From contig CAXKWD010000014.1 in the NCBI GenBank assembly GCA_964059195.1, forward strand, positions 1,860,001 to 1,924,000: a stretch of DNA of 64,000 nt, in the 5' to 3' direction. This document shows, piece by piece, positions 1-12,000 of the stretch. The notes beneath the pieces were generated by a model, which did not search any database, had not been told where the DNA came from, and was given only the letters and a program-made list of their open reading frames with translations. The position numbers were made by a program, and so were the translations under genes. This DNA is from Ectobius pallidus. Its lineage: Eukaryota; Arthropoda; Insecta; Blattodea; Ectobiidae. Position 1 is the first letter of the stretch. Each line of letters starts with the position of its first letter.

Positions 1-562
1 TGTAAATTTTTCTTTAATAGAAAAGAATACTGTTGCCTAGCAATGAGTTTTAAAACACGAAAGTGTTGCCTAGCAATGCCATTTTAAACCGCAAACTGTT
101 GCCTAGCAATGCCATCAAAAAGAACTGTTGATTAGCAAAGTCATTTTTAAACACAATATTGCTACCTATTAAAAACTTTTAAAAAATATACTGTTGCGTA
201 GCAATGACAATATCAGACACAAATCTTTTACCTTTCAATGCATTTTTCATGTCGAGACTTTTTCCTAGCAATGTAATTTTTAAAGACAATTTGGCTGCTT
301 AACAATGTAATTTTTCTATGACGAAAGTTTTGCCTAGCCATGCCAGTCTAAACCGGAAACTGTTGCCTAGCAATTAAGTTTTAAAACAACTGACTCTTGC
401 TTAGCAATGACATTTTGAACAAGAAACTGTAGCTTAGCAATGCCATCTCCAAATACGAAACTGTTGCCTAGCAATGTCATCTATAACGAATAGTTTTTAA
501 TCCTTCAATGATCAATAGATACAATGAAAATATCGGTGATATGCTAATGTAAAAACATGGGT
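1..562 (+). repeat. Reference 562-bp monomer and its 33-35 bp subunits
   Basis: This monomer shows the internal structure shared by all others. The CAATG (or variant) of successive subunits begins at 41, 74, 107, 136 (CAAAG), 202, 236, 269, 303, 338 (CCATG), 371 (CAATT), 405, 438, 472 and 506. Spacing is 33-35 bp, except 29 bp at 107-136 and one double step at 136-202. The double step holds a degenerate subunit (TGCTACCTATT, near 160-170). Upstream of CAATG most subunits read CTGTTGCCTAG or a close variant (GCTTAG, GCGTAG, TTCCTAG, CTTTACCTTT). From about 511 to the next monomer, three subunit lengths have only weak similarity and form a conserved tail. 562/17 is 33.06, so the monomer probably arose as a 17-unit block of a 33-bp minisatellite and was then amplified as a whole. 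Confidence 0.93.
530..542. repeat. Short inverted repeat in the conserved monomer tail
   Basis: ATATC-GGT-GATAT is a perfect 5-bp dyad with a 3-bp centre. It lies in the part of the monomer that lacks the 33-bp subunit pattern. It recurs near the end of essentially every monomer, a few bases before GCTAATG, with rare substitutions (for example GGTGTTATG near 14358 and 19415, ATCAGTG near 2816, GATATTC near 11846). Its near-invariance among monomers that vary elsewhere makes it a candidate protein-binding box, but shared recent ancestry could also explain this. No known box is recognised. Confidence 0.6.
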
Positions 563-1157
563 TGTAAATTTTACTTTAATAGAAAGAATACTGTTGCCTA
601 GCAATGAGTTTTAAAACACGAAAGTGTTGCCTAGCAATGCCATTTTAAACCAGAAACTGTTGCCTAGCAATGTCATCAAAAAGAACTGTTGCTTAGCAAT
701 GTCATTTTTGAACACAATATTGCTACCTATTAAAAGCTTTTAAAAAAAGATACTGTTGCGTAGCAATGTCAATTTCTGACACGAAACCTTTACCTTTCAA
801 TGCAATTTCTGACACGAAACCTTTACCTTTCAATGCATTTTCCCAAGTAGAAACTTCTTCCTAGCAATGTAATTTTTAAAGACAATTTGACTGCCTATCA
901 ATGTAATTTTTCTATCACGAAAGTTTTCCCTAGCCATGCCAGTCTAAAAAGAAACTGTAGCCTAGCAATGAAGTTTTAAAACACCTGACTGTTGCTTAGC
1001 AATGACATTTTGAACAAGAAACTGTAGCTTAGCAATGCCATCTCCAAATACGAAACTGTTGCCTAGCAATGGCATCTATAAGGAATGGTTTTTAATCCTT
1101 CAATGATCAATACATACAATGAAAATATCGGTGATATGCTAATGTCAAAACATGGGT
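563..1157 (+). repeat. 595-bp monomer with an internal 33-bp tandem duplication
   Basis: Positions 770-802 and 803-835 are two perfect tandem copies of one 33-bp subunit spanning CAATTTCTGACACG to CTTTCAATG. Neighbouring monomers carry it once, so this one is one subunit longer. The sister copy at 6217-6811 has the same duplication (6424-6456 and 6457-6489). The subunit gain therefore preceded the block duplication that copied it. Confidence 0.92.
730..743. repeat. 14-bp palindrome with HindIII site in the degenerate fifth subunit
   Basis: TTAAAAGCTTTTAA is a perfect palindrome replacing the usual core in the degenerate subunit about 170 bp into the monomer. Many monomers carry it (for example those starting at 563, 1158, 3409, 28961, 36238 and 50099). 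Others have the TTTAAAGCTTTTAA or TATAAACTTTTAA variants, and the last of these lacks AAGCTT. The presence or absence of this HindIII site is therefore a marker of monomer type and would give a characteristic restriction ladder. Confidence 0.75.
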
Positions 1158-4100
1158 TGTAAATTTTACTTTAATAGAAAGAATACTGTTGCCTAGCAAT
1201 TAGTTTTAAAACACGAAAGTGTTGCCTAGCAATGCCATTTTAAACCGGAAACTGTTGCCTAGCAATGTCCTCAAAAAGAACTGTTGCTTAGCAATGGCAT
1301 TTTTAAACACAATATTGCTACCTATTAAAAGCTTTTAAAAAAAGATACTGTTGCGTAGCAATGTCAATTTCTGACACGAAACCTTTACCTTTCAATGCAT
1401 TTTTCAAATTCGAAACTTCTTCCTAGCAATGTAATTTTTAAAGACAATTTGGCTACCTAAGAATGTAATTTTTCTATCACGAATGTTTTGCCTAGCCATG
1501 CCAGTCTAAACCGGAAACTGTTGCCTAGCAATGAAGTTTTATAACACCTGACTGTTGCTTAGCAATGACATTTTGAATAAGAAACTGTAGCTTAGCAATG
1601 GCATCTCCAAATACGAAACTGTTGCCTAGCAATGTCTTCTATAAGGAATAGCCTTTAATCCCTCAATGATCAATACATACAATGAAAATATCGGTGATAT
1701 GCTAATGGCATAACAGGGGTTGTAAGTTTTTCCTTAATAGAAAAGAATACTGTTGCCTAGCAATGAGTTTTAAAACACGAAAGTGTTGCCTAGCAATGCC
1801 ATTTTAAACCGGAAACTGTTGCCTAGCAAAGCCATCAAAAAGAACTGTTGTTTAGCAAAGTCATTTTTAAACACAATATTGCTACCTATTATAAACTTTT
1901 AAAAAATATACTGTTGCATAGCAATGTCAATATCAGACACAAATCTTTTACCTTTCAATGCATTTTTCATGTCGAAACTTTTTCCTAGCAATGTAATTTT
2001 TAAAGACAATTTGGCTGCCTAACAATGTAATTTTTCTATCACGAATGTTTTCCCTAGCCATGCCAGTCTAAACCGGAAACTGTTGCCTAGCAATGAAGTT
2101 TTATAACACCTGACTGTTGCTTAGCAATGACATTTTGAATAAGAAACTGTAGCTTAGCAATGCCATCTCCAAATACGAAACTGTTGCCTAGCAATGTCAT
2201 CTATAAGGAATAGTTTTAATCCCTCAATCATCAATACATACAATGAAAATATCGGTGATATGCTAATGGCAAAACATGGGTTGTAAATTTTGCTTTAATA
2301 GAAAGAATACAGTTGCCTAGCAATGAGTTTTAAAACACGAAAGTGTTGCCTAGCAATTCCATTTTAAACCGCAAACTGTTGCCTAGCAATGTCATCAAAA
2401 TGAACTGTTGCTTAGCAATGTAATTTTTTAACACAATATTGCTACCTATTTAAAGCTTTTAAAAAAAGATACTGTTGCGTAGCAATGTCAATTTCTGACA
2501 CGAAACCTTTACCTTTCAATGCATTTTCCAAAGTCGAAACCTCTTCCTAGCAATGTAATTTTTAAAGACAATTTGGCTGCCTATCAATGTAATTTTTCTA
2601 TCACGAATGTTTTGCCTAACCATGCCAGTCTAAACCGGAAACTGTTGCCTAGCAATGAAGTTTTAAAACACCTGACTGTTGCTTAGCAATGACATTTTGA
2701 ATTAGAAACTGTAGCTTAGCAATGCCATCTCCAAATACGAAACTGTTGCCTAGCAATGTCATCTATAAGGAATAGCCTTTAATCCCTCAATGATCAATAC
2801 ATACAATGAAAATATCAGTGATATGATAATGGCATAACAGGGGTTGTAAATTTTTCTTTAATAGAAAAGAATACTGTTGCCTAGCAATGAGTTTTAAAAC
2901 ACGAAAGTGTTGCCTAGCAATGCAATTTTAAACCAGAAACTGTTGCCTAGCAATGTCCTCAAAAAGAACTGTTGCTTAGCAATGGCATTTTTAAACACAA
3001 TATTGCTACCTATTAAAAGCTTTTAAAAAAAGATACTGTTGCGTAGCAATGTCAATTTCTGACACGAAACCTTTACCTTTCAATGCATTTTTCAAATTCG
3101 AAACTTCTTCCTAGCAATGTAATTCTTAAAGACAATTTGGCTACCTAACAATGTAATTTTTCTATCACGAATGTTTTGCCTAGCAATCCCAGTCTAAACC
3201 GGAAACTGTTGCCTAGCAATTAAGTTTTAAAACAGCTGACTCTTGCTTAGCAATGACATTTTGAACATGAAACTGTAGCTTAGCAATGCCATCTCCAAAT
3301 ACGAAACTGTTGCCTAGCAATGTCATCTATAACGAATAGTTTTTAATCCTTCAATTATCAATAGATACAATGAAAATATCGGTGATATGCTAATGTCAAA
3401 ACATGGGTTGTAAATTTTACTTTAATAGAAAGAATACTGTTGTCTAGCAATGAGTTTTAAAACACGAAAGTGTTGCCTAGCAATGCCATTTTAAACCAGA
3501 AACTGTTGCCTAGCAATGTCATCAAAAAGAACTGTTGCTTAGCAATGTCATTTTTGAACACAATATTGCTACCTATTAAAAGCTTTTAAAAAAAGATACT
3601 GTTGCGTAGCAATGTCAATTTCTGACACGAAACCTTTACCTTTCAATGCATTTTCCCAAGTAGAAACTTCTTCCTAGCAACGTAATTTTTAAAGACAATT
3701 TGGCTACCTAAGAATGTAATTTTTCTATCACGAATGTTTTGCCTAGCCATGCCAGTCTAAACTGGAAACTGTTGCCTAGCAATGAAGTTTTATAACACCT
3801 GACTGTTGCTTAGCAATGACATTTTGAACAACAAACTGTAGCTTAGCAATGCCATCTCCAAATACGAAACTGTTGCCTAGCAATGTCATCTATTAGGAAT
3901 AGTTTTTAATCCTTCAATGATCAATACATACAATGAAAATATCGGTGATATGCTAATGTCAAAACATGGGTTGTAAATTTTACTTTAATAGAAAGAATAC
4001 TGTTGCCTAGCAATTAGTTTTAAAACACGAAAGTGTTGCCTAGCAATGCCATTTTAAACCGGAAACTGTTGCCTAGCAATGTCCTCAAAAAGAACTGTTG

Positions 4101-5654
4101 CTTAGCAATGGCATTTTTAAACACAATATTGCTACCTATTAAAAGCTTTTAAAAAAAGATACTGTTGCGTAGCAATGTCAATTTCTGACACGAAACCTTT
4201 ACCTTTCAATGCATTTTTCAAATTCGAAACTTCTTCCTAGCAATGTAATTTTTAAAGACAATTTGGCTACCTAAGAATGTAATTTTTCTATCACGAATGT
4301 TTTGCCTAGCCATGCCAGTCTAAACCGGAAACTGTTGCCTAGCAATGAAGTTTTATAACACCTGACTGTTGCTTAGCAATGACATTTTGAATAAGAAACT
4401 GTAGCTTAGCAATGGCATCTCCAAATACGAAACTGTTGCCTAGCAATGTCTTCTATAAGGAATAGCCTTTAATCCCTCAATGATCAATACATACAATGAA
4501 AATATCGGTGATATGCTAATGGCATAACAGGGGTTGTAAGTTTTTCCTTAATAGAAAAGAATACTGTTGCCTAGCAATGAGTTTTAAAACACGAAAGTTT
4601 TGCCTAGCAATGCCATTTTAAACCGGAAACTGTTGCCTAGCAATGCCATCAAAAAGAACTGTTGTTTAGCAAAGTCATTTTTAAACACAATATTGCTACC
4701 TATTATAAACTTTTAAAAAATATACTGTTGCGTAGCAATGTCAATATCAGACACAAATCTTTTACCTTTCAATGCATTTTTCATGTCGAAACTTTTTCCT
4801 AGCAATGTAATTTTTAAAGACAATTTGGCTGCCTAACAATGTAATTTTTCTATCAGGAAAGGTTTGCCTAGCAATCCCAGTCTAAACCGGAAACTGTTGC
4901 CTAGCAATTAAGTTTTAAAACAGCTGACTCTTGCTTAGCAATGACATTTTGAACATGAAACTGTAGCTTAGCAATGCCATCTCCAAATACGAAACTGTTG
5001 CCAGCAATGTCTTCTATAAGGAAAAGTTTTTGATCCTTCAATGATCAATACATACAATGAAAATATCGGTGATATGCTAATGTCAAAACATGGGTTGTAA
5101 ATTTTACTTTAATAGAAAGAATACTGTTGCCTAGCATTGAGTTTTAAAACACGAAAGTGTTGCCAAGCAATGCCATTTTAAACCGGAAACTGTTGCCTAG
5201 CAATGCCATCAAAAAGAACTGTTGCTTAGCAATGTAATTTTAAACACAATATTGCTACCTATTATAAACTTTTAAATAATATACTGTTGCGTAGCAATGT
5301 CAATTTCAGACACGAAACTTTACCTTTCAATGAATTTTTGAAAGTCGAAACTTTTTCCTAGCAATGTAATTTTTAAATACAATTTGACTGCCTAACAATG
5401 TAATTTTTCTATTACGAAAGTTTTCCCTAGCCATGCCAGTCGAAAAGGAAACTGTTGCCTAGCAATGGAGTTTTAAAACACCTGACTGTTGCTTAGCAAT
5501 GACATTTTGAATTAGAAACTGTAGCTTAGCAATGCCATCTCCAAATACGAAACTGTTGCCTAGCAATGTCATCTATAAGGAATAGCCTTTAATCCCTCAA
5601 TGATCAATACATACAATGAAAATATCGGTGATATGATAATGGCATAACAGGGGT

Positions 5655-8600
5655 TGTAAATTTTTCTTTAATAGAAAAGAATACTGTTGCCTAGCAATGA
5701 GTTTTAAAACACGAAAGTGTTGCCTAGCAATGCCATTTTAAACCGCAAACTGTTGCCTAGCAATGCCATCAAAAAGAACTGTTGATTAGCAAAGTCATTT
5801 TTAAACACAATATTGCTACCTATTAAAAACTTTTAAAAAATATACTGTTGCGTAGCAATGACAATATCAGACACAAATCTTTTACCTTTCAATGCATTTT
5901 TCATGTCGAGACTTTTTCCTAGCAATGTAATTTTTAAAGACAATTTGGCTGCTTAACAATGTAATTTTTCTATGACGAAAGTTTTGCCTAGCCATGCCAG
6001 TCTAAACCGGAAACTGTTGCCTAGCAATTAAGTTTTAAAACAACTGACTCTTGCTTAGCAATGACATTTTGAACAAGAAACTGTAGCTTAGCAATGCCAT
6101 CTCCAAATACGAAACTGTTGCCTAGCAATGTCATCTATAACGAATAGTTTTTAATCCTTCAATGATCAATAGATACAATGAAAATATCGGTGATATGCTA
6201 ATGTAAAAACATGGGTTGTAAATTTTACTTTAATAGAAAGAATACTGTTGCCTAGCAATGAGTTTTAAAACACGAAAGTGTTGCCTAGCAATGCCATTTT
6301 AAACCAGAAACTGTTGCCTAGCAATGTCATCAAAAAGAACTGTTGCTTAGCAATGTCATTTTTGAACACAATATTGCTACCTATTAAAAGCTTTTAAAAA
6401 AAGATACTGTTGCGTAGCAATGTCAATTTCTGACACGAAACCTTTACCTTTCAATGCAATTTCTGACACGAAACCTTTACCTTTCAATGCATTTTCCCAA
6501 GTAGAAACTTCTTCCTAGCAATGTAATTTTTAAAGACAATTTGACTGCCTATCAATGTAATTTTTCTATCACGAAAGTTTTCCCTAGCCATGCCAGTCTA
6601 AAAAGAAACTGTAGCCTAGCAATGAAGTTTTAAAACACCTGACTGTTGCTTAGCAATGACATTTTGAACAAGAAACTGTAGCTTAGCAATGCCATCTCCA
6701 AATACGAAACTGTTGCCTAGCAATGGCATCTATAAGGAATGGTTTTTAATCCTTCAATGATCAATACATACAATGAAAATATCGGTGATATGCTAATGTC
6801 AAAACATGGGTTGTAAATTTTACTTTAATAGAAAGAATACTGTTGCCTAGCAATTAGTTTTAAAACACGAAAGTGTTGCCTAGCAATGCCATTTTAAACC
6901 GGAAACTGTTGCCTAGCAATGTCCTCAAAAAGAACTGTTGCTTAGCAATGGCATTTTTAAACACAATATTGCTACCTATTAAAAGCTTTTAAAAAAAGAT
7001 ACTGTTGCGTAGCAATGTCAATTTCTGACACGAAACCTTTACCTTTCAATGCATTTTTCAAATTCGAAACTTCTTCCTAGCAATGTAATTTTTAAAGACA
7101 ATTTGGCTACCTAAGAATGTAATTTTTCTATCACGAATGTTTTGCCTAGCCATGCCAGTCTAAACCGGAAACTGTTGCCTAGCAATGAAGTTTTATAACA
7201 CCTGACTGTTGCTTAGCAATGACATTTTGAATAAGAAACTGTAGCTTAGCAATGGCATCTCCAAATACGAAACTGTTGCCTAGCAATGTCTTCTATAAGG
7301 AATAGCCTTTAATCCCTCAATGATCAATACATACAATGAAAATATCGGTGATATGCTAATGGCATAACAGGGGTTGTAAGTTTTTCCTTAATAGAAAAGA
7401 ATACTGTTGCCTAGCAATGAGTTTTAAAACACGAAAGTGTTGCCTAGCAATGCCATTTTAAACCGGAAACTGTTGCCTAGCAAAGCCATCAAAAAGAACT
7501 GTTGTTTAGCAAAGTCATTTTTAAACACAATATTGCTACCTATTATAAACTTTTAAAAAATATACTGTTGCATAGCAATGTCAATATCAGACACAAATCT
7601 TTTACCTTTCAATGCATTTTTCATGTCGAAACTTTTTCCTAGCAATGTAATTTTTAAAGACAATTTGGCTGCCTAACAATGTAATTTTTCTATCACGAAT
7701 GTTTTCCCTAGCCATGCCAGTCTAAACCGGAAACTGTTGCCTAGCAATGAAGTTTTATAACACCTGACTGTTGCTTAGCAATGACATTTTGAATAAGAAA
7801 CTGTAGCTTAGCAATGCCATCTCCAAATACGAAACTGTTGCCTAGCAATGTCATCTATAAGGAATAGTTTTAATCCCTCAATCATCAATACATACAATGA
7901 AAATATCGGTGATATGCTAATGGCAAAACATGGGTTGTAAATTTTGCTTTAATAGAAAGAATACAGTTGCCTAGCAATGAGTTTTAAAACACGAAAGTGT
8001 TGCCTAGCAATTCCATTTTAAACCGCAAACTGTTGCCTAGCAATGTCATCAAAATGAACTGTTGCTTAGCAATGTAATTTTTTAACACAATATTGCTACC
8101 TATTTAAAGCTTTTAAAAAAAGATACTGTTGCGTAGCAATGTCAATTTCTGACACGAAACCTTTACCTTTCAATGCATTTTCCAAAGTCGAAACCTCTTC
8201 CTAGCAATGTAATTTTTAAAGACAATTTGGCTGCCTATCAATGTAATTTTTCTATCACGAATGTTTTGCCTAACCATGCCAGTCTAAACCGGAAACTGTT
8301 GCCTAGCAATGAAGTTTTAAAACACCTGACTGTTGCTTAGCAATGACATTTTGAATTAGAAACTGTAGCTTAGCAATGCCATCTCCAAATACGAAACTGT
8401 TGCCTAGCAATGTCATCTATAAGGAATAGCCTTTAATCCCTCAATGATCAATACATACAATGAAAATATCAGTGATATGATAATGGCATAACAGGGGTTG
8501 TAAATTTTTCTTTAATAGAAAAGAATACTGTTGCCTAGCAATGAGTTTTAAAACACGAAAGTGTTGCCTAGCAATGCAATTTTAAACCAGAAACTGTTGC

Positions 8601-9062
8601 CTAGCAATGTCCTCAAAAAGAACTGTTGCTTAGCAATGGCATTTTTAAACACAATATTGCTACCTATTAAAAGCTTTTAAAAAAAGATACTGTTGCGTAG
8701 CAATGTCAATTTCTGACACGAAACCTTTACCTTTCAATGCATTTTTCAAATTCGAAACTTCTTCCTAGCAATGTAATTCTTAAAGACAATTTGGCTACCT
8801 AACAATGTAATTTTTCTATCACGAATGTTTTGCCTAGCCATGCCAGTCTAAACCGGAAACTGTTGCCTAGCAATGAAGTTTTATAACACCTGACTGTTGC
8901 TTAGCAATGACATTTGGAATAAGAAACTGTAGCTTAGCAATGCCATCTCCAAATACGAAACTGTTGCCTAGCAATGTCATCTATAAGGAATAGTTTTTAA
9001 TCCCTCAATGATCAATACATACAATGAAAATATCGGTGATATGCTAATGGCAAAACATTGGT
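5655..9062 (+). repeat. HOR block: second copy of the 5654-bp unit, partial
   Basis: Monomers start at 5655, 6217, 6812, 7375, 7936 and 8499. The first 3.18 kb (to about 8838) appears base-for-base identical to 1 to about 3184, including the 33-bp duplication in the second monomer and private variants such as CAATTCC and AAAATGAAC. In the sixth monomer the match ends. From about 8838 the sequence reads CCTAGCCATGCCAG and continues as a different variant, ending in AAAACATTGG. No gene was seen. Confidence 0.88.
6217..6811 (+). repeat. 595-bp monomer, second copy of the subunit-duplicated variant
   Basis: This matches the monomer at 563-1157 at an offset of 5654 and carries the same perfect 33-bp tandem duplication at 6424-6489. 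It is a private marker showing that the two blocks share one origin. Confidence 0.92.
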
Positions 9063-12000
9063 TGTAAATTTTGCTTTAATAGAAAGAATACTGTTGCCTA
9101 GCAATGAGTTTTAAAACACGAAAGTGTTGCCTAGCAATGCCATTTTAAACCGCAAACTGTTGCCTAGCAATGTCATCAAAAAGAACTGTTGCTTAGTAAT
9201 GTCATTTTTAAACACAATATTGCTACCTATTATAAACTTTTAAAAATATACTGTTGTGTAGCAATGTTAATTTCAGACACCAAACTTTTACTTTTCAATG
9301 CATTTTTAAAAGTCGAAACGTTTTCCTAGCAATGTAATTTTTGAAGACAATTTGGCTGCTTAACAATGTAATTTTTCTATGACGAAAGTTTTGCCTAGCC
9401 ATGCCAGTCTAAACCGGAAACTGTTGCCTAGCAATTAAGTTTTAAAACAACTGACTCTTGCTTAGCAATGACATTTTGAACAAGAAACTGTAGCTTAGCA
9501 ATGTCATCTCTAAATACGAAACTGTTGCCTAGCAATGTCATCTATAACGAATAGTTTTTAATCCTTCAATGATCAATAGATACAATGAAAATATCGGTGA
9601 TATGCTAATGTCAAAACATGGGTTGTAAATTTTACTTTAATAGAAAGAATACTGTTGCCTAGCAATGAGTTTTAAAACACGAAAGTGTTGCCTAGCAATG
9701 CCATTTTAAACCAGAAACTTTTGCCTAGCAATGTCATCAAAAAAACTGTTGCTTAGCAATGTCATTTTTGAACACAATATTGCTACCTATTAAAAGCTTT
9801 TAAAAAAAGACACTGTTGCGTAGCAATGTCAATTTCTGACACGAAACCTTTACCTTTCAATGCATTTTCCAAAGTCGAAACTTCTTCCTAGCAATGTAAT
9901 TTTTAAAGACAATTTGGCTGCCTATCAACGTAATTTTTTTATCACGAATGTTTTTCCTAGCCATGCCAGTCTAAATCGGAAACTGTAGCCTAGCAATGAA
10001 GTTTTAAAACACCTGACTGTTGCTTAGCAATGACATTTTGAACAAGAAACTCTAGCTTAGCAATGCCATCTCCAAATACGAAACTGTTGCCTAGCAATGT
10101 CATCTATAAGGAATAGTTTTTAAACCTTCAATGATCAATACATACAATGAAAATATCGGTGATATGCTAATGTCAAAACATGGGTTGTAAATTTTACTTT
10201 AATAGAAAGAATACTGTTGCCTAGCAATTAGTTTTAAAACACGAAAGTGTTGCCTAGCAATGCCATTTTAAACCGGAAACTGTTGCCTAGCAATGTCCTC
10301 AAAAAGAACTGTTGCTTAGCAATGGCATTTTTAAACACAATATTGCTACCTATTAAAAGCTTTTAAAAAAAGATACTGTTGCGTAGCAATGTTAATCTCT
10401 GACAAGAAACCTTTACCTTTCAATGCATTTTTCAAATTCGAAACTTCTTCCTAGCAATGTAATTTTTAAAGACAATTTGGCTACCTAACAATGTAATTTT
10501 TCTATCACGAATGTTTTGCCTAGCCATGCCAGTCTAAACCGGAAACTGTTGCCTAGCAATGAAGTTTTATAACACCTGACTGTTGCTTAGCAATGACATT
10601 TTGAATAAGAAACTGTAGCTTAGCAATGGCATCTCCAAATACGAAACTGTTGCCTAGCAATGTCTTCTATAAGGAATAGCCTTTAATCCCTCAATGATCA
10701 ATACATACAATGAAAATATCGGTGATATGTTAATGGCATAACAGGGGTTGTAAATTTTTCTTTAATAGAAAAGAATACTGTTGCCTAGCAATGAGTTTTA
10801 AAACACGAAAGTGTTGCCTAGCAATGCCATTTTAAACCGGAAACTGTTGCCTAGCAATGCCATCAAAAAGAACTGTTGCTTAGCAAAGTCATTTTTAAAC
10901 ACAATATTGCTACCTATTTTAAACTTTTAAAAAATATACTGTTGCGTAGCAATGTCAATATCAGACACAAATCTTTTACCTTTCAATGCATTTTTCATGT
11001 CGAAACTTTTTCCTAGCAATGTAATTTTTAAATACAATTTGACTGCCTAACAATGTAATTTTTCTATCACGAAAGTTTTCCCTAGCCATGCCAGTCTAAA
11101 AGGAAACTGTAGCCTAGCAATGAAGTTTTAAAACACCTGACTGTTGCTTAGCAATGACATTTTGAACAAGAACTGTAGCTTAGCAATGCCATCTCCATAT
11201 ACGAAACTGTTGCCTAGCAATGTCATCTATAAGGAATAGTTTTAATCCCTCAATGATCAATACATACAATGAAAATATCGGTGATATGCTAATGGCAAAA
11301 CATGGGTTGTAAATTTTGCTTTAATAGAAAGAATACAGTTGCCTAGCAATGAGTTTTAAAACACGAAAGTGTTGCCTAGCAATGCCATTTAAAACCGCAA
11401 ACTGTTGCCTAGCAATGTCATCAAAAAGAACTGTTGCTTAGCAATGTCATTTTTAAACACAATATTCTACCTATTATAAACTTTTAAAAATATACTGTTG
11501 TGTAGCAATGTTAATTTCAGACACCAAACTTTTACTTTTCAATGCATTTTTCAAAGTCGAAACTTTTTCCTAGCAATGTAATTTTTAAAGACGATTTTGC
11601 TGCTTAACAATGTAATTTTTCTATGACGAAAGTTTTGCCTAGCCATGCCAGTCTGAACCGGAAACTGTTGCCTAGCAATTAAGTTTTAAAACACCTGACT
11701 CTTGCTTAGCAATGACATTTTGTACAAGAAACTGTAGCTTAGCAATGCCATCTCCAAATACGAAACTGTTCCTTAGCAATGTCATCTATAAGGAATAGTT
11801 TTTAATCCTTCAATGATCAATACATACAATGAAAATATCGGTGATATTCTAATGTCAAAACATGGGTTGTAAATTTTACTTTAATAGAAAGAATACTGCT
11901 GCCTAGCAATGTGTTTTAAAACACGAAAGTGTAGCCTGGCAATTCCATTTTAAACCAGAAACTGTTGCCTAGCAATGTCATCAAAAAGAACTGTTGCTTA

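Larger units (their letters stand above)
1..5654 (+). repeat. HOR block: ten monomers, 5654 bp, first copy
   Basis: Monomers start at 1, 563, 1158, 1721, 2282, 2845, 3409, 3972, 4535 and 5096. The order approximates two rounds of a five-monomer unit: the monomer at 1158 recurs at 3972 and that at 1721 recurs at 4535 (offset 2814), and the 2845 monomer starts like the one at 1. The second round is not a clean copy. The 2845 and 4535 monomers switch variant in mid-monomer (CCTAGCAATCCCAG instead of CCTAGCCATGCCAG near 3180 and 4867), which indicates crossover or gene conversion. A 2-bp loss inside a core (TTGCCAGCAATG) lies near 5000. No gene was seen. Confidence 0.88.

Noticed and set aside
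736..743. Rho-independent terminator or promoter elements in the AT-rich palindrome and poly-A/T runs
   Set aside because: The palindrome is AT-only around a single GC pair, lacks a GC-rich stem and has no associated gene. TATA-like strings are expected at this base composition.
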